Positions 18,166 to 29,767 of a DNA stretch of 64,000 bases are shown here, piece by piece. Location: assembly GCF_007004095.1 (NCBI RefSeq), contig NZ_VHJK01000001.1, positions 1,678,501 through 1,742,500 of the forward strand, given 5' to 3'. The notes below the pieces were generated by a model. It made no database searches, had not been told where the DNA came from, and worked only from the letters and a program-made list of their open reading frames with translations. A program made the translations under genes and the position numbers. This DNA comes from Erythrobacter insulae. Its GTDB lineage: Bacteria; Pseudomonadota; Alphaproteobacteria; Sphingomonadales; Sphingomonadaceae. How positions within the stretch are numbered: position 1 is the first letter of the stretch; each line of letters starts with the position of its first letter.

Positions 18166-19164
18166 ATGCCTGTTGATACCCTTTTCAAAGCACTGGCCGA
18201 TCCTACGCGGCTTCGCATCGCGCGATTGCTCGGGACGATGGAGCTTGCCGTGGGCGAGTTGGCGCAGGCTTTGGGGCAAAGCCAGCCCCGTGTTTCGCGG
18301 CATGTCGGCATCCTTTGCGATGCGGGTCTAGCAGAGCGGCGACGCGAAGGCAGTTGGGTATTTTTGCGGTCCACCGGTGGTTCGGACAATGCCAATCCTG
18401 TGATGGAAGCTCTGGACCAATTGCTTGCTATAGCCGAGCGCGAGAACGCCGAATTTGCGCAAATATGCGACAGTGACCGGCGCAAGCTCGCTGCCATTCG
18501 CGAAGCCAGAGAAGATACCGCCGAAAGCTATTTCGCGCGCCATGCCAGCGATTGGGACGATCTTCGCGCGCTTCACAGCTCGGACGCTCAAGTAGAGGGG
18601 CGCCTTGCCAAGGCATTGAGCGACGCGCCGCTGGGGGCTGTGCTTGATATCGGCACTGGAACCGGCCGGATGGCGGAATTCTTCGCCAAAGATGCCGATC
18701 ATATCGTGGCCGTGGATAAGAACCTTGAAATGCTTCGCGTGGCGCGCGCCAAATTGCAGCATCTACCTGCGGCCCAGATCGAGCTTGTCCAAGGCGATTT
18801 TTCCGATTTGCCGTTTGGTGATGCGGGTTTTGATACCGTGCTGTTTCATCAAGTTCTGCACTTTGCGCAGGATCCGGCCTTGCCGTTGTCTGAAGCTGCG
18901 CGTGTGACCCGCATGGGGGGGCGGATCGCGATTGTCGATTTTGCCAGCCACGACCGCGAGGAATTGCGCAGCCGGCATCAACACGCGCGTCTCGGATTTA
19001 CCGATGAACAAATGCGAGATTTGTTAAACAGCGCGGGATTCGCTGCCCAAGATCCCATCGCGCTGGATGGCGGTGAGCTGATTGTCAAAATCTGGCTTGG
19101 GCAGCGATGCGAAACGCTTCCCGAGCGAAACCCGAATACCCCCGATCCGAATACATCTACCTGA
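18166..19164 (+). CDS. ArsR-family regulator fused to SAM-dependent methyltransferase domain (SahR-like)
   Basis: A 332-residue two-domain protein. Residues 1-95 are a winged helix of ArsR type (LFKALADPTRLRIARLLG, QSQPRVSRHVGIL). Residues 130-310 form a class I methyltransferase fold with the SAM loop VLDIGTGTGRMAEFF. It heads the metF-metH cluster. ArsR proteins controlling methionine-cycle genes in response to S-adenosylhomocysteine (SahR) are known; this gene has the right context and a fused SAM/SAH-binding fold. Whether the methyltransferase domain is a sensor or an enzyme is not visible. Confidence 0.85.
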   Translation: MPVDTLFKALADPTRLRIARLLGTMELAVGELAQALGQSQPRVSRHVGILCDAGLAERRREGSWVFLRSTGGSDNANPVMEALDQLLAIAERENAEFAQICDSDRRKLAAIREAREDTAESYFARHASDWDDLRALHSSDAQVEGRLAKALSDAPLGAVLDIGTGTGRMAEFFAKDADHIVAVDKNLEMLRVARAKLQHLPAAQIELVQGDFSDLPFGDAGFDTVLFHQVLHFAQDPALPLSEAARVTRMGGRIAIVDFASHDREELRSRHQHARLGFTDEQMRDLLNSAGFAAQDPIALDGGELIVKIWLGQRCETLPERNPNTPDPNTST

Positions 19165-19189
19165 AAACCCTCTCTAAAGAGCAGCCTGT

Positions 19190-20119
19190 ATGACCCCTAC
19201 TCTTGATCAATTACACGAAGCGCGAACCGCGATAGACACCCCTTTGTTTTCGGGTTTGCCCGGCGATGTTGACGTAAGTTTTGAATTTTTTCCGCCCAAG
19301 ACCCAGAAAATGGAAGATCAGCTGTGGGACGCGGTGCAGCAGTTGAAACCGCTCGCGCCCAGCTTTGTCTCGGTCACTTACGGGGCAGGGGGATCGACGC
19401 GTGAACGCACCCACGCAACGGTAGCCCGCATCATCGCAGAGGCGAAAATGCCAGCGGCTGCCCACCTGACCTGCGTGGGCGCATCGAAAGCGGAAATTCG
19501 CGAAGTTGCCGAGCAATATTGGGAGGCTGGCGTGCGGCACATCGTTGCATTGCGCGGCGATGCCGGTGAGCCGGGCGCGCCGTTTACTCCGCATCCTGAA
19601 GGGTTCGCAAGCGCGGCTGAACTGGTTGCGGGCCTGAAAGAGATCGCGGACTTCGACATTTCCGTTGCCGCCTATCCCGAAACACATCCCGATGCCGATT
19701 GCCCGCAATCCGACATCGATAATCTGAAACGCAAACTGGATGCCGGTGCGAGCCGTGCGATCAGCCAGTTCTTTTTCTCGGCCGACAAATTTTTTGCCTT
19801 TCGTGACCGGCTCGCTGCAAGCGGCATCGATCAGCCCGTTCTTCCCGGCATTTTGCCGGTGACCAATGTCGCGCAGGCCCGCAAGTTTGCAGGCGCATGC
19901 GGTGCGGAAATTCCGCCATGGATGGATGGACTGTTCGAAGGCCTGGATGCCAAACCTGATGCCCGTAAACTGGTCGCTGCGACCGTCGCCGCCGAACTTT
20001 GCCGCAGGCTCTATGCAGGCGGGGTTCGCGATTTTCACTTCTACACTCTCAACCGCTCAGAGCTTGCTTATGCGATCTGTCACATGCTCGGCAAACGGCC
20101 GATCGGAGAAACAGCATGA
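19190..20119 (+). CDS. metF: 5,10-methylenetetrahydrofolate reductase
   Basis: A 309-residue FAD enzyme reducing methylene-THF to methyl-THF, the methyl donor for MetH. Family segments include VSFEFFPPKTQKME, SVTYGAGGSTRERT, HLTCVGASKAEI and IVALRGD. The C-terminal part DFHFYTLNRSELAYAI is also typical. It starts 25 nt after the regulator gene and its stop overlaps the metH N-terminal gene by 4 nt, so the operon makes and uses methyl-THF together. Confidence 0.96.
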   Translation: MTPTLDQLHEARTAIDTPLFSGLPGDVDVSFEFFPPKTQKMEDQLWDAVQQLKPLAPSFVSVTYGAGGSTRERTHATVARIIAEAKMPAAAHLTCVGASKAEIREVAEQYWEAGVRHIVALRGDAGEPGAPFTPHPEGFASAAELVAGLKEIADFDISVAAYPETHPDADCPQSDIDNLKRKLDAGASRAISQFFFSADKFFAFRDRLAASGIDQPVLPGILPVTNVAQARKFAGACGAEIPPWMDGLFEGLDAKPDARKLVAATVAAELCRRLYAGGVRDFHFYTLNRSELAYAICHMLGKRPIGETA

Positions 20120-21174
20120 ACGCCGACCTGACCCCGCGCGAAAGGCTTTTGTCTGCCGCATCCGAACGAGTTCTGATCTCCGACGGAGCATTTGGAACGC
20201 AAATTCAGGACCGGAAACTCACTGAAGAAGATTACGCCGGTAATCTCGGGCTGAAGGCTGATCAGAAAGGCAACAACGATATCCTCGCGCTGACACGGCC
20301 CGATGTGATCGAAGATATCACGCGTGCCTATCTCGACGCGGGATCGGATGTGGTATCGACCAACACTTTCTCCGCCAACCGTATCAGCCAGGCAGACTAC
20401 GCCGCAGAAGATCAGGTTGCTGCGATCAATATCGCAAGCGGGAAGATCGCGCGTGCGCTCGCCGATGAATACGAGGCGAAAGACGGCAAGCCGCGCTTCG
20501 TCGCAGGCGCGATTGGCCCGACCAACAAAACACTCTCGCTCAGCCCCGATGTCGAAGACCCCGGCTTTCGCGAAATCGACTTTGACGAACTGACGGCGGT
20601 CTACAAGGATCAAGCCGCCGCCTTGATCGAAGGCGGCTGCGATTTCATCCTGATCGAAACGGTGTTCGACACGCTTAATGCCAAGGCCGGGATCATGGCC
20701 GTTAAACAGCTGGAGGCTGATCTGGGGCGGGACGTTCCCGTGATGATATCCATGACGCTCACCGATCTTTCCGGGCGCAATCTGTCCGGGCATACGGTCG
20801 AGGCGTTCTGGTATGCGGTCCGCCATGCAAATCCGATCACGATCGGGCTCAATTGCAGCTTTGGCGCGGATCAGCTGCGCCCGCATATCCAATCGCTTTC
20901 CGCGATCGCTGATACGCTTTTGATGGCTTATCCCAATGCCGGCCTGCCTAATGAATTGGGCGAGTATGACGAAATGCCCGAAACAACCGCAGGTCTGGTG
21001 AAACTGTGGGCGCAGAATGGTCAGGCCAACATCCTTGGCGGGTGCTGCGGCTCAAGCCCTGCACATATCAAAGCGATTGCTGACGCTGTAAGAGACCTGC
21101 CGCCGCGCGCCATACCCGGCAATAACCCGGCGATGCGTCTTGCCGGCCTCGAACCGTTTGTGGTGGCAGCCTGA
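20116..21174 (+). CDS. metH: Methionine synthase, homocysteine-binding module (split MetH, N part)
   Basis: A 352-residue homocysteine S-methyltransferase domain protein corresponding to the N-terminal module of MetH. Zinc ligands are visible as Cys247 (GLNCSFG) and Cys310/Cys311 (GGCCGSSP). The start ATG 20116 overlaps the metF stop (ATGA); the open frame further upstream is read inside metF. The remaining modules are encoded by the next gene, which begins on the last base of this stop codon, so both halves are probably made in equal amounts and assemble. Confidence 0.95.
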   Translation: MNADLTPRERLLSAASERVLISDGAFGTQIQDRKLTEEDYAGNLGLKADQKGNNDILALTRPDVIEDITRAYLDAGSDVVSTNTFSANRISQADYAAEDQVAAINIASGKIARALADEYEAKDGKPRFVAGAIGPTNKTLSLSPDVEDPGFREIDFDELTAVYKDQAAALIEGGCDFILIETVFDTLNAKAGIMAVKQLEADLGRDVPVMISMTLTDLSGRNLSGHTVEAFWYAVRHANPITIGLNCSFGADQLRPHIQSLSAIADTLLMAYPNAGLPNELGEYDEMPETTAGLVKLWAQNGQANILGGCCGSSPAHIKAIADAVRDLPPRAIPGNNPAMRLAGLEPFVVAA

Positions 21175-23804
21175 TGACACAGCAAAATTCCAGCGCACGT
21201 TTCATCAATATCGGTGAACGCACCAATGTCACCGGATCTGCACGGTTCAAGAAATTGATCATGGCGGATGATTACACCGCTGCCGTAGAGGTGGCGCGCC
21301 AGCAGGTCGAAAACGGCGCGCAAGTGATCGACGTGAACATGGACGAAGGCCTGCTTGACGCCAAGCACGCAATGACGACGTTTCTTAAACTGATCGCGGC
21401 TGAACCAGATATCGCCCGCGTTCCGGTGATGATCGACAGTTCCAAATGGGACGTGATCGAAGCGGGTTTGAAATGCGTTTCGGGCAAACCGATTGTGAAC
21501 TCGATCAGCATGAAGGAAGGCGAGGCGCCGTTCCTTGAACATGCGCGCAAATGCCGGGCTTACGGTGCAGCTGTGGTTGTGATGGCCTTTGACGAGGTCG
21601 GTCAGGCCGACACGAAACAGCGCAAGGTCGAAATCTGTAAGCGCGCCTATGATCTGCTCGTGGGCGATGGCTTTCCGCCCGAAGACATCATTTTCGATCC
21701 GAATATCTTCGCGGTTGCGACCGGCATCGAAGAGCACAATCGTTATGGCCTGGACTTCATCGAAGCGGTTCAGGAGATCAAGAAACAGTGCCCGTATGCC
21801 AAAACCAGCGGCGGGCTTTCCAACCTTTCATTCAGTTTCCGCGGCAACGAAACGGTGCGCCGCGCGATGCACTCGGTGTTTTTGTACCACACGATCCCTG
21901 CGGGTCTTGATATGGCCATCGTCAATGCGGGCCAGCTGGATGTTTACGACACCATCGATCCGGCTTTGCGCGATGCCTGCGAAGACGTGATCCTGATGCG
22001 GCGCGACGATGCAACCGAACGGCTCATTGATCTCGCTGAAAGCTTTAAAGGCAAATCTGTTGCCGATGAAAAGGCAGCCGAAGAATGGCGCGGTTGGGAA
22101 GTGCGCAAACGGCTTGAACATGCATTGGTCAAGGGGATCGACGCGCATATCGTGCCCGACACCGAAGAAATGCGCAGCGCGATTGCCGACAGTGGCGGAC
22201 GGCCAATCGAAGTGATCGAAGGCCCGTTGATGGACGGCATGAATGTCGTTGGCGATCTGTTTGGCAGCGGCAAGATGTTCCTGCCGCAAGTCGTTAAATC
22301 CGCGCGCGTGATGAAAAAAGCTGTCGCGCACCTCATTCCGTTTATCGAAGCCGAAAAAGACCTGCTGCCTGAGGCCGAACGCAAGGCCAAGGGCAAGGTT
22401 ATCATGGCAACCGTAAAGGGCGATGTGCACGATATCGGCAAGAATATCGTCGGTGTGGTTCTGCAATGTAACGGCTATGACGTTGTCGATCTTGGTGTGA
22501 TGGTGCCGTGGCCCAAAATCCTTGAAGTGGCGAAGGAAGAGAACGCGGATATGATCGGCCTGTCCGGCCTCATCACCCCTTCGCTTGATGAAATGGTCAC
22601 CGTTGCCGAAGAAATGCAGCGGGCAGAAATGACCATGCCGCTGCTGATCGGCGGGGCCACGACAAGCAAAGTCCACACCGCGCTCAAAATTGAACCAAAC
22701 TATGATGGTCCGGTGATCCATGTGCTCGACGCGAGCCGCGCAGTAGGAGTTGCCTCAAAGCTGTTGTCCGACACTCAGCGCGATGAATTCGTTGAGGAAA
22801 CCGCAGCAGAATACGAAAAGGTCCGCGCCGCACGCGCAGGAAAATCACCGAGCGTGCTGCTGTCCATCGAGGAAGCGCGCTCGAACCGGTATGATCCGTT
22901 TTACAGCGACAAGCCCGCGCCGCCCTTGCAACCGGGGGTGCATGTTTTCGATGACTGGGATCTTACCGATCTGCGGCAATATATCGACTGGACACCGTTT
23001 TTCCGCGCATGGGAATTGCACGGCAATTATCCGGCCATTCTGACAGACGATGTGGTTGGCGAAACGGCCAGCCAGCTGTTTGATGATGCCAATGCGATGC
23101 TTGATCAGATTATTGGTGAAAAATGGCTGACGGCGCGCGGAGTTGCAGGTCTTTGGCCGTGCGCGCGTGACGGCGACGATGTGACAATCCACCGCGTTCG
23201 CCGCGAAGAGCATGTGACGCTGCCATTCCTGCGGCAACAGGTGAAAAAGAGCCGCGACCGGGCCAATATGTGCCTGGCAGATTTCATCGATCCCGACGGT
23301 GACTGGATCGGCGGTTTTGCGGTTGGTATCCACGGGATTGAACCGCATATCGCGCGTTTCCAAGAGGACAAGGATGACTATTCCGATATCCTGTTGAAAG
23401 CCTTGGCCGACCGTTTTGCAGAGGCTTTTGCGGAGCGTCTGCACCTGCACATACGCACCGATCTGTGGGGCTATGCCCCGGGCGAACAGCTCACCAACGC
23501 AGCGTTGATCAAGGAAGATTACCGCGGGATCCGCCCTGCGCCGGGATATCCGGCATGTCCCGATCACTCGCTCAAACTGATCCTGTTCGAACTGCTCGAT
23601 GCGGAAAAAAATGTCGGGCTTACGCTTACGGAAAGCTATGCGATGTGGCCGACAGCGGCGGTTTCCGGCTTTTATTTCGGTCATCCGGAATCGGAATATT
23701 TCGGCGTGGCCCGCATCGGCCGCGATCAGTTGGAAGAATATGCCGAGCGCCGCGGCGTGGATGTGGGAACTGCCGAGCGATGGCTCCGGCCCAATCTCGA
23801 CTAG
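21174..23804 (+). CDS. metH: Methionine synthase, folate/cobalamin/activation modules (split MetH, C part)
   Basis: An 876-residue protein carrying the other MetH modules in order: pterin-binding domain ([26 protein letters not shown]), cobalamin cap, B12-binding Rossmann domain with [12 protein letters not shown] (His419 as cobalt ligand) and [13 protein letters not shown], and the SAM-binding reactivation domain ([31 protein letters not shown]). It transfers methyl from methyl-THF to cobalamin and on to homocysteine held by the N part. Start and previous stop share one base (TGATG). Confidence 0.96.
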   Translation: MTQQNSSARFINIGERTNVTGSARFKKLIMADDYTAAVEVARQQVENGAQVIDVNMDEGLLDAKHAMTTFLKLIAAEPDIARVPVMIDSSKWDVIEAGLKCVSGKPIVNSISMKEGEAPFLEHARKCRAYGAAVVVMAFDEVGQADTKQRKVEICKRAYDLLVGDGFPPEDIIFDPNIFAVATGIEEHNRYGLDFIEAVQEIKKQCPYAKTSGGLSNLSFSFRGNETVRRAMHSVFLYHTIPAGLDMAIVNAGQLDVYDTIDPALRDACEDVILMRRDDATERLIDLAESFKGKSVADEKAAEEWRGWEVRKRLEHALVKGIDAHIVPDTEEMRSAIADSGGRPIEVIEGPLMDGMNVVGDLFGSGKMFLPQVVKSARVMKKAVAHLIPFIEAEKDLLPEAERKAKGKVIMATVKGDVHDIGKNIVGVVLQCNGYDVVDLGVMVPWPKILEVAKEENADMIGLSGLITPSLDEMVTVAEEMQRAEMTMPLLIGGATTSKVHTALKIEPNYDGPVIHVLDASRAVGVASKLLSDTQRDEFVEETAAEYEKVRAARAGKSPSVLLSIEEARSNRYDPFYSDKPAPPLQPGVHVFDDWDLTDLRQYIDWTPFFRAWELHGNYPAILTDDVVGETASQLFDDANAMLDQIIGEKWLTARGVAGLWPCARDGDDVTIHRVRREEHVTLPFLRQQVKKSRDRANMCLADFIDPDGDWIGGFAVGIHGIEPHIARFQEDKDDYSDILLKALADRFAEAFAERLHLHIRTDLWGYAPGEQLTNAALIKEDYRGIRPAPGYPACPDHSLKLILFELLDAEKNVGLTLTESYAMWPTAAVSGFYFGHPESEYFGVARIGRDQLEEYAERRGVDVGTAERWLRPNLD

Positions 23805-23826
23805 CCGCGATCCGGACCAGCAAATC

Positions 23827-24759
23827 ATGATCCGCGCGCAATCTCATGCGTCTCGTTTGCTGTGGTTCGGGTTCGCTGCGCTTATTGCCGCATATTTCTT
23901 GACGTTTTGGTTGGCTCCAAAGCAGCCTGAGACTTGGCCGGCTTTATGGTTTGTCCCCGGCGTCGGCGTGATCGGAGCCATTATCGCCAACGCCAGCGGC
24001 ACCGGCGGCGGCGTTGTTTTCATCCCCGTGTTCAACGCCTTAAGAGACCTATCCGACTGGCAGCTCGATCCGCTGCGTGTGACGGCGATTTCGATGGGTA
24101 TTCAGGCCTTTGGCATGAGCGTTGGCGCTCTGCGATGGACCGATAGACTGCTGCATCAGCCGGCCGTTCAGGCGCATTCGAACGAGGCACCAGTACGATA
24201 TCAGGATTACGCCGTGACGTGCATGTTGGTGCTTGCGATTTCGCTACCGGTGCAATTGCTCGCTCAGGCGATGATTGAAATTGACGGGACAACTGTGCTG
24301 ATCGCTTACAAAGGCTTTTCGGTCATACTTGGCACGGCTTTGATCATCGCAACGTGGACGGTGAACCGCGACGCGCCAGAGCGCGCTGCGCTAACGCGGT
24401 TTGACTGGGCGGTGTTGGCGATGCTGTCTGTTCCGGGTGGATTTGTGACGGCGTTGTTCTCGGTCGGGATCGGCGAACTGGTCGCTTTTTATCTGTTCCT
24501 GCGCCATTTCCCGATGCTGCTTGCGGTCGGTACGGCGTGCGTCATTTCATCGATCAGCATGATTGCGGGCACTCTGCTCAATCAACAGGCGGGCATTATC
24601 GCTTGGGATATTGTCCTGCTTGCCGCACCGGGCGCCATGATCGGGGCCGTGCTTGCGCGGCCGATTGCGCTTTGGCTGGGGCCGCGCAAATTGAAGACCG
24701 CTGGCGGGCTGTGGATCGCGGTGTCGGCGCTTTACCTGATCGGGATCGCCCAAAATTAG
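23827..24759 (+). CDS. TSUP-family (TauE/SafE) membrane transporter
   Basis: A 310-residue inner-membrane protein with about eight hydrophobic segments and the family's NASGTGGGVVFIPVFNAL loop, and a second half repeat around GIGELVAFYLF. TSUP proteins export sulfite, sulfonates or other organic anions. The ATG at 23827 lies 22 nt after metH; the frame upstream to 23599 lies inside metH and is ignored. Placement behind the methionine genes suggests export of a sulfur-containing anion, by inference only. Confidence 0.82.
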   Translation: MIRAQSHASRLLWFGFAALIAAYFLTFWLAPKQPETWPALWFVPGVGVIGAIIANASGTGGGVVFIPVFNALRDLSDWQLDPLRVTAISMGIQAFGMSVGALRWTDRLLHQPAVQAHSNEAPVRYQDYAVTCMLVLAISLPVQLLAQAMIEIDGTTVLIAYKGFSVILGTALIIATWTVNRDAPERAALTRFDWAVLAMLSVPGGFVTALFSVGIGELVAFYLFLRHFPMLLAVGTACVISSISMIAGTLLNQQAGIIAWDIVLLAAPGAMIGAVLARPIALWLGPRKLKTAGGLWIAVSALYLIGIAQN

Positions 24760-24937
24760 CCTGATCCCAAACCAGCCTGCCCCCAAACCAGCCTTATAAC
24801 GCGCCGCCAAAGCAGGAATGTGACTGCCACACGCAGCTTTGTTTCGCGCTTTCCCCGACCAATAGAAATGCGCGATTGACGAAGGCTTTCGCATCCGCAA
24901 CATGGGCCCTGCCTGCCGGGGGTGATTCCGGCGTCTT

Positions 24938-25155
24938 TCGCGGGAGAGACTGGCCTGATACGCTTTTTTTTGAGTGTGACGGGCGCGGCGCCGAAGGAGC
25001 AACCGCCCCGGAAACTCTCAGGCAAATGGACCGCGCGAGGCATAGGCACTCTGGAAAGCGTGTTCGGACTTGATCTGGCCACCACCGAAGGGGAGGTTTC
25101 GTGGCCGAAATGCCGCGCAACTGAAGCTCTCAGGTTTCCCGACAGAGGGGGCAGG
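24938..25155 (+). ncRNA. Tandem glycine riboswitch
   Basis: Two glycine aptamers lie in the leader of the gcv operon. Aptamer 1 (about 24938-25036) begins GCGGGAGAGACTGGCC and carries GCCGAAGGAGCAA ... AACTCTCAGGCAAA. Aptamer 2 (about 25048-25155) starts with CTCTGGAAAGCG and carries CACCGAAGGGG ... GCTCTCAGGTTTCCCGACAG. These repeated GCCGAAGG and CTCTCAGG cores are the class signature. It should switch on gcvTHP when glycine is abundant. Positions 24760-24937 show no gene. Confidence 0.95.
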
Positions 25156-25204
25156 AACGGCGCACCGATCGGGGCGTTTGCTTGCTTATTCGGGGACTGA
25201 TGTT

Positions 25205-26350
25205 TTGAGCGACGAAATTCCAGAAGAAGAAATTGCGCTGGCGGCCCTGCCGCTGGATGCGTGGCATCGCGCCCGCGGGGCGCGGATGGTCCCGTTTGCG
25301 GGCTATGAAATGCCGATCCAGTATACGGGCGAGCAGGGCGGTATAGTGGCCGAGCATGAATGGACACGCACCAATGCGAGCCTGTTCGATGTGTCGCATA
25401 TGGGGCAGCTCGCGCTTAAGGGTGATGGCGCTGCGCACGAGCTGGAAAAATTGCTGCCCGGCGCGATCTCCAATCTGAAACCGGGCAAGATGCGCTATTC
25501 GCTGCTGCTTACCGAAGCGGGCGGCGTGATTGACGATCTGATGGTCACCAACACCGGCGCGCATCTGGCGCTTGTTGTGAACGGTGCGTGCAAATGGGAT
25601 GACATCGCCCATCTTCGTGAACATCTGCCCGATGAAATTACACTAACGCATTTTGACGACTTCGCTCTGCTCGCCTTGCAAGGGCCAAAAGCGGGCGACG
25701 TGCTGGAAAGCCTGATCCCGGGCACGGGCGCGCTGACATTTATGACTGCGGGTCTGTTTCAATGGAACGGCGCGCATCTCTGGGTCAGCCGCGCAGGCTA
25801 TACCGGCGAAGACGGGTTCGAGATTTCGATCCACGAAGGCCGCGTCGCTGAATTGGCCGATGCGCTTGTGGCTGATGATCGCGTGAACCCTGCGGGGCTG
25901 GGCGCGCGCGACAGTTTGCGGCTGGAGGCGGGGCTGCCGCTATACGGCCACGATCTCAATCTCGACACTGATCCGGTGACCGCCGATCTGGCTTTTGCAC
26001 TATCGAAAAAACGGCGTGCCGAAGGCGGCTATCACGGTTTCAAAGCCGTTGCTGCGCGTCTGGCCGAAGTCGAATCCGGCACGCTTGCGCAGCGCCGCGT
26101 TGGGCTGATTCTGGAAGGGCGCATGCCCGCCCGCGAAGGTGCCGATGTGTATTCCGGCGACACCAAAGTCGGCACAGTCACCAGCGGCGGATTTTCGCCT
26201 ACATTGGGCGTGCCGATTGCTATGGCCTTTGTTGACAGCGCCTATGCAGCTGAGGGCACTGCGCTGACATGCGAAGTTCGCAAAAAGCGTCTGCCTGCTA
26301 CCGTTTCACCCATGCCTTTTGTTCCGCACCGCTATTACCGAGGGAGCTGA
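25205..26350 (+). CDS. gcvT: Glycine cleavage system T protein (aminomethyltransferase)
   Basis: A protein of 381 residues that moves the aminomethyl carbon from GcvH to THF, releasing ammonia. Family segments are [24 protein letters not shown]-like [23 protein letters not shown] and [20 protein letters not shown]. The frame opens at 25070, but that is inside the second riboswitch aptamer; TTG 25205 with GGGGA about 8 nt upstream is the most likely start, as no ATG or GTG lies between the riboswitch and the conserved N-terminus. Confidence 0.93.
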   Translation: MSDEIPEEEIALAALPLDAWHRARGARMVPFAGYEMPIQYTGEQGGIVAEHEWTRTNASLFDVSHMGQLALKGDGAAHELEKLLPGAISNLKPGKMRYSLLLTEAGGVIDDLMVTNTGAHLALVVNGACKWDDIAHLREHLPDEITLTHFDDFALLALQGPKAGDVLESLIPGTGALTFMTAGLFQWNGAHLWVSRAGYTGEDGFEISIHEGRVAELADALVADDRVNPAGLGARDSLRLEAGLPLYGHDLNLDTDPVTADLAFALSKKRRAEGGYHGFKAVAARLAEVESGTLAQRRVGLILEGRMPAREGADVYSGDTKVGTVTSGGFSPTLGVPIAMAFVDSAYAAEGTALTCEVRKKRLPATVSPMPFVPHRYYRGS

Positions 26351-26355
26351 TTTCT

Positions 26356-26727
26356 ATGCCACGTTATTTTACCGAAGAACATGAATGGATCGATGTTGAG
26401 GGCGAAAGCGCCACCGTCGGTATCACCGATTATGCGCAGGAACAGCTGGGCGATATCGTCTTTGTCGAATTGCCCGATGTCGGCGCGATGCTGGACAAGG
26501 GCGGCGATGCAGCCGTCGTGGAAAGTGTGAAAGCGGCGAGCGATGTCTACGCGCCGATCACTGGCGAAGTAACCGAAGGCAACGCCTCGCTCGAAGATGA
26601 ACCCGCGCTCGTGAACTCTTCGCCAGAGGAAGAAGGCTGGTTTTTCCGCATGACCATTTCAGACCGCGATGAACTGGAAGGTCTGATGGACGATAAAGCG
26701 TACAAAGCCTTTGTCGATAATCTTTAG
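26356..26727 (+). CDS. gcvH: Glycine cleavage system H protein
   Basis: A 123-residue lipoyl carrier shuttling the methylamine between P, T and L proteins. Lys59 in VVESVKAAS is the lipoylation site. ATG 26356 follows AGGGAG, which overlaps the end of gcvT. The following 86-nt gap before gcvPA shows no gene. Confidence 0.97.
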   Translation: MPRYFTEEHEWIDVEGESATVGITDYAQEQLGDIVFVELPDVGAMLDKGGDAAVVESVKAASDVYAPITGEVTEGNASLEDEPALVNSSPEEEGWFFRMTISDRDELEGLMDDKAYKAFVDNL

Positions 26728-26813
26728 AATTTCATCCCGGCGCTGCTGCCGACCGTAGCTGTGAAGCTATGAATTGCCCGTGAGCCGAAAAAGCGGGCTT
26801 TGGAGAATATGTA

Positions 26814-28190
26814 ATGCGTTACCTCCCTCTCACTGACACCGACCGCGGCGATATGCTGGCGAAAATCGGCGCGGGCTCGATTGATGATCTGTTCGTCGAT
26901 GTACCCGAAATCGCGCGGCTTGATGGACCGATCCGCGATCTGCCGATGCATGCCAGTGAAATGGCGGTTGAGCGTCATATGAAAGCCCGCGCGAACAAAA
27001 ATCTCGCGGCAGGCGATGCGCCATTCTTCCTTGGTGCGGGCGCATACCGCCACCATATCCCGGCAAGCGTGGATACGGTGATCCAGCGCGGCGAATTTCT
27101 TACGGCCTATACGCCCTATCAGCCCGAAATCGCGCAGGGCACGTTGCAAATGCTGTTTGAATTCCAGACGCAGGTTGCACGACTTTATGGCTGCGCGGTG
27201 GCGAATGCCTCGCTGTATGACGGGTCAACCGCATGCTGGGAAGCGGTCGCCATGGCAGGCCGGGTGACCAAGCGGAATCGCGCGGTACTTTCCGGTGCGC
27301 TCCACCCTCATTATGCGCAAGTGGTCAAGACTATGGCGCAGTTCACCGGCGATACCATCGCCGACAGCGCACCTGCGATCCAGACCGAGCCCGATCTTGA
27401 CGGTCTGACCGCGCGCATTGACGATGAAACCGCTTGTGTCGTGGTGCAGTACCCAGACATTCTTGGGCGGATAAGCGACCTTTCCAAAGTCGCCGATGCT
27501 GCCCATGCCAAGGGCGCTCTGCTGATTGTGGTCAATACAGAGCCGGTGGCGCTAGGCGCGATCATGTCGCCTGGCGAAATGGGCGCGGATATCGTCGTGG
27601 GTGAAGGCCAGTCGATTGGCGTAGGTCTGCAATTTGGCGGGCCGTATCTTGGCCTGTTCGCGGTGCGCGATCCGAAACATGTTCGCCAGATGCCAGGGCG
27701 GCTGTGCGGCGAGACCACCGATGCCGAGGGCAAGCGCGGTTTCGTGCTGACGCTCTCCACCCGTGAGCAACATATCCGCCGCGAAAAAGCGACATCAAAC
27801 ATTTGTACTAATTCGGGTCTCTGCGCCCTCGCATTCAGCGTCCATATGACGCTGCTGGGCGAAAAGGGGATGCGCGAGCTGGCGGCGGAAAACCACCGTC
27901 TTGCCTGCCTTGCCGCCGACCGGCTTGAAAAAGTACCGGGCGTGAAGCTGCTCAACACTTCATTTTTCAACGAATTCACCCTGATGCTGGATGGTAAGCC
28001 TGCGCGTGAGATTGTGCGCGAACTGGCCGATCGCGGCGTATTGGGCGGAGTATCGCTCGGGCGGCTGTATCCCGGCATCGAGGCGTTGGAGCACGCGTTG
28101 CTGGTCGCTGTAACCGAAACAACCACCGAAGATGACATTGAAACGCTCGCCAATGAACTTGAGCGGATTGTGATGGAGCCAGCCCAATGA
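26814..28190 (+). CDS. gcvPA: Glycine dehydrogenase (decarboxylating) subunit 1
   Basis: A 458-residue N-terminal half of the split P protein, which decarboxylates glycine on PLP and loads GcvH. It begins [15 protein letters not shown], has the [16 protein letters not shown] segment, and [18 protein letters not shown] near the C-terminus. The stop overlaps the start of gcvPB by 4 nt, giving balanced production of the two subunits. Confidence 0.96.
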   Translation: MRYLPLTDTDRGDMLAKIGAGSIDDLFVDVPEIARLDGPIRDLPMHASEMAVERHMKARANKNLAAGDAPFFLGAGAYRHHIPASVDTVIQRGEFLTAYTPYQPEIAQGTLQMLFEFQTQVARLYGCAVANASLYDGSTACWEAVAMAGRVTKRNRAVLSGALHPHYAQVVKTMAQFTGDTIADSAPAIQTEPDLDGLTARIDDETACVVVQYPDILGRISDLSKVADAAHAKGALLIVVNTEPVALGAIMSPGEMGADIVVGEGQSIGVGLQFGGPYLGLFAVRDPKHVRQMPGRLCGETTDAEGKRGFVLTLSTREQHIRREKATSNICTNSGLCALAFSVHMTLLGEKGMRELAAENHRLACLAADRLEKVPGVKLLNTSFFNEFTLMLDGKPAREIVRELADRGVLGGVSLGRLYPGIEALEHALLVAVTETTTEDDIETLANELERIVMEPAQ

Positions 28191-29752
28191 ACGCGCCTAA
28201 CAAATCCGGCTGGAAACCAGCAATGGAAGCCGCAGAAGACGGCCTGCATAATGGCCCGCAAACCGTAACCGGCAATCGCGCGCTCATGCTCGAAGAGCCG
28301 TTGATCTTTGAAATCGGCAAAGCGGAAGTCACCGGTGTTGATCTGCCCAAAATCGATCCAGCAGTGCCCACGCGGCTGGCTGGTTTGCATCGTGATGATG
28401 CAATTGGGCTGGTCGGCCTGACAGAGCCGGAAACGGTGCGCCACTATACGCGCCTTAGCCGCCAGAATTACGGTATCGACCTCGGGTTCTTCCCGCTGGG
28501 CAGTTGCACAATGAAGCACAATCCGCGCCTGAACGAAAAAATGGCGCGCCTTCCCGGGTTTGCCGATATCCATCCGCTCGCCCCGCAAAACAGCGTGCAG
28601 GGTGCGCTGCAAGTGATTGACGAGCTGGCGACATGGCTGAAAACTTTGACCGGGATGCCAGCGGTCGCAATGAGCCCCAAAGCAGGGGCGCACGGTGAAT
28701 TGTGCGGCATTCTGGCGATCCGCGCTGCACACACCGCAGCCGGCAACCCGCGCGAAGTTGTGCTGGTGCCGGAAAGCGCCCACGGCACCAACCCGGCGAC
28801 CGCGGCTTTCGCGGGCTATAGGGTCGAAGATATCCCCGCGACGCCCGAAGGCCGCGTGAATGTCGCAGAGCTTAAGGCGCGTCTTGGCCCCGATGTCGCC
28901 GCTGTGATGATCACCAACCCCAATACCTGCGGATTGTTTGAAAAGGACTTTCGCGAGATTGCCGATGCCGTCCACGAAGCAGGCGGATACGTTTACTGTG
29001 ACGGGGCGAACTTCAACGCGATTGTTGGCCGCGTGCGTCCGGGCGATCTGGGTGTCGATGCCATGCACATCAACCTGCACAAGACCTTCTCGACCCCGCA
29101 TGGCGGCGGCGGTCCCGGATCTGGCCCTGTGGTGTTTTCAGAGGCGCTTGCGCCTTACGCGCCGCTGCCATTCGTAAAACAGGATGATGCCGGCGAATAT
29201 TATCTGGTTGAGGAAGAGCATCGCGAAGAGCGCGGCCCCACTTTTGGCCGGATGACAGCGTTCCACGGCCAGATGGGCATGTTCACCCGCGCGCTGACAT
29301 ACATGCTCAGCCACGGTGCCGATGGCCTGAAACAGGTGGCCGAAGACGCGGTGTTGAACGCCAATTACATCCTGCGTAGCCTCGAAGACCTGCTCCACGC
29401 CCCGTTCGCGGATAGCGGCCCTTGCATGCACGAGGCGCTATTTGGCGATAAGGATTTCGGCGGCGATCTCTCGACGCTGGATCTGGCCAAGGCTTTGATC
29501 GACGAAGGGTACCACCCGATGACGGTGTATTTCCCTCTGGTTGTTCACGGTGCGATGCTGGTTGAACCAACCGAGACCGAGAGCAAGGCTTCGATTGACC
29601 AGTTTATCGAGGCATTTAGATCGGTTGCGCAGCGCGCTCTGGATGGTGATCAAAGCATGAAGCAGGCGCCGTATTATGCGCCGCGCCGCAGGCTTGATGA
29701 AACGGCAGCCGCGCGTAAGCCCAAGCTCGCTTGGTCAGAACCGGAAGAATAA
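28187..29752 (+). CDS. gcvPB: Glycine dehydrogenase (decarboxylating) subunit 2
   Basis: The 521-residue PLP-binding half of the split P protein. Lys299 in [19 protein letters not shown] is the PLP Schiff-base lysine; GSCTMKHNP and [15 protein letters not shown] are further family marks. ATG 28187 overlaps gcvPA. It ends 15 nt before the Nmad3-like gene, which may therefore be in the glycine-controlled transcript. Confidence 0.96.
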   Translation: MNAPNKSGWKPAMEAAEDGLHNGPQTVTGNRALMLEEPLIFEIGKAEVTGVDLPKIDPAVPTRLAGLHRDDAIGLVGLTEPETVRHYTRLSRQNYGIDLGFFPLGSCTMKHNPRLNEKMARLPGFADIHPLAPQNSVQGALQVIDELATWLKTLTGMPAVAMSPKAGAHGELCGILAIRAAHTAAGNPREVVLVPESAHGTNPATAAFAGYRVEDIPATPEGRVNVAELKARLGPDVAAVMITNPNTCGLFEKDFREIADAVHEAGGYVYCDGANFNAIVGRVRPGDLGVDAMHINLHKTFSTPHGGGGPGSGPVVFSEALAPYAPLPFVKQDDAGEYYLVEEEHREERGPTFGRMTAFHGQMGMFTRALTYMLSHGADGLKQVAEDAVLNANYILRSLEDLLHAPFADSGPCMHEALFGDKDFGGDLSTLDLAKALIDEGYHPMTVYFPLVVHGAMLVEPTETESKASIDQFIEAFRSVAQRALDGDQSMKQAPYYAPRRRLDETAAARKPKLAWSEPEE

Positions 29753-29767
29753 GGCCCGCTGCGCTCC

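Noticed and set aside
25070..25204. Upstream extension of gcvT
   Set aside because: It begins inside the second glycine aptamer; its residues have no GcvT similarity.
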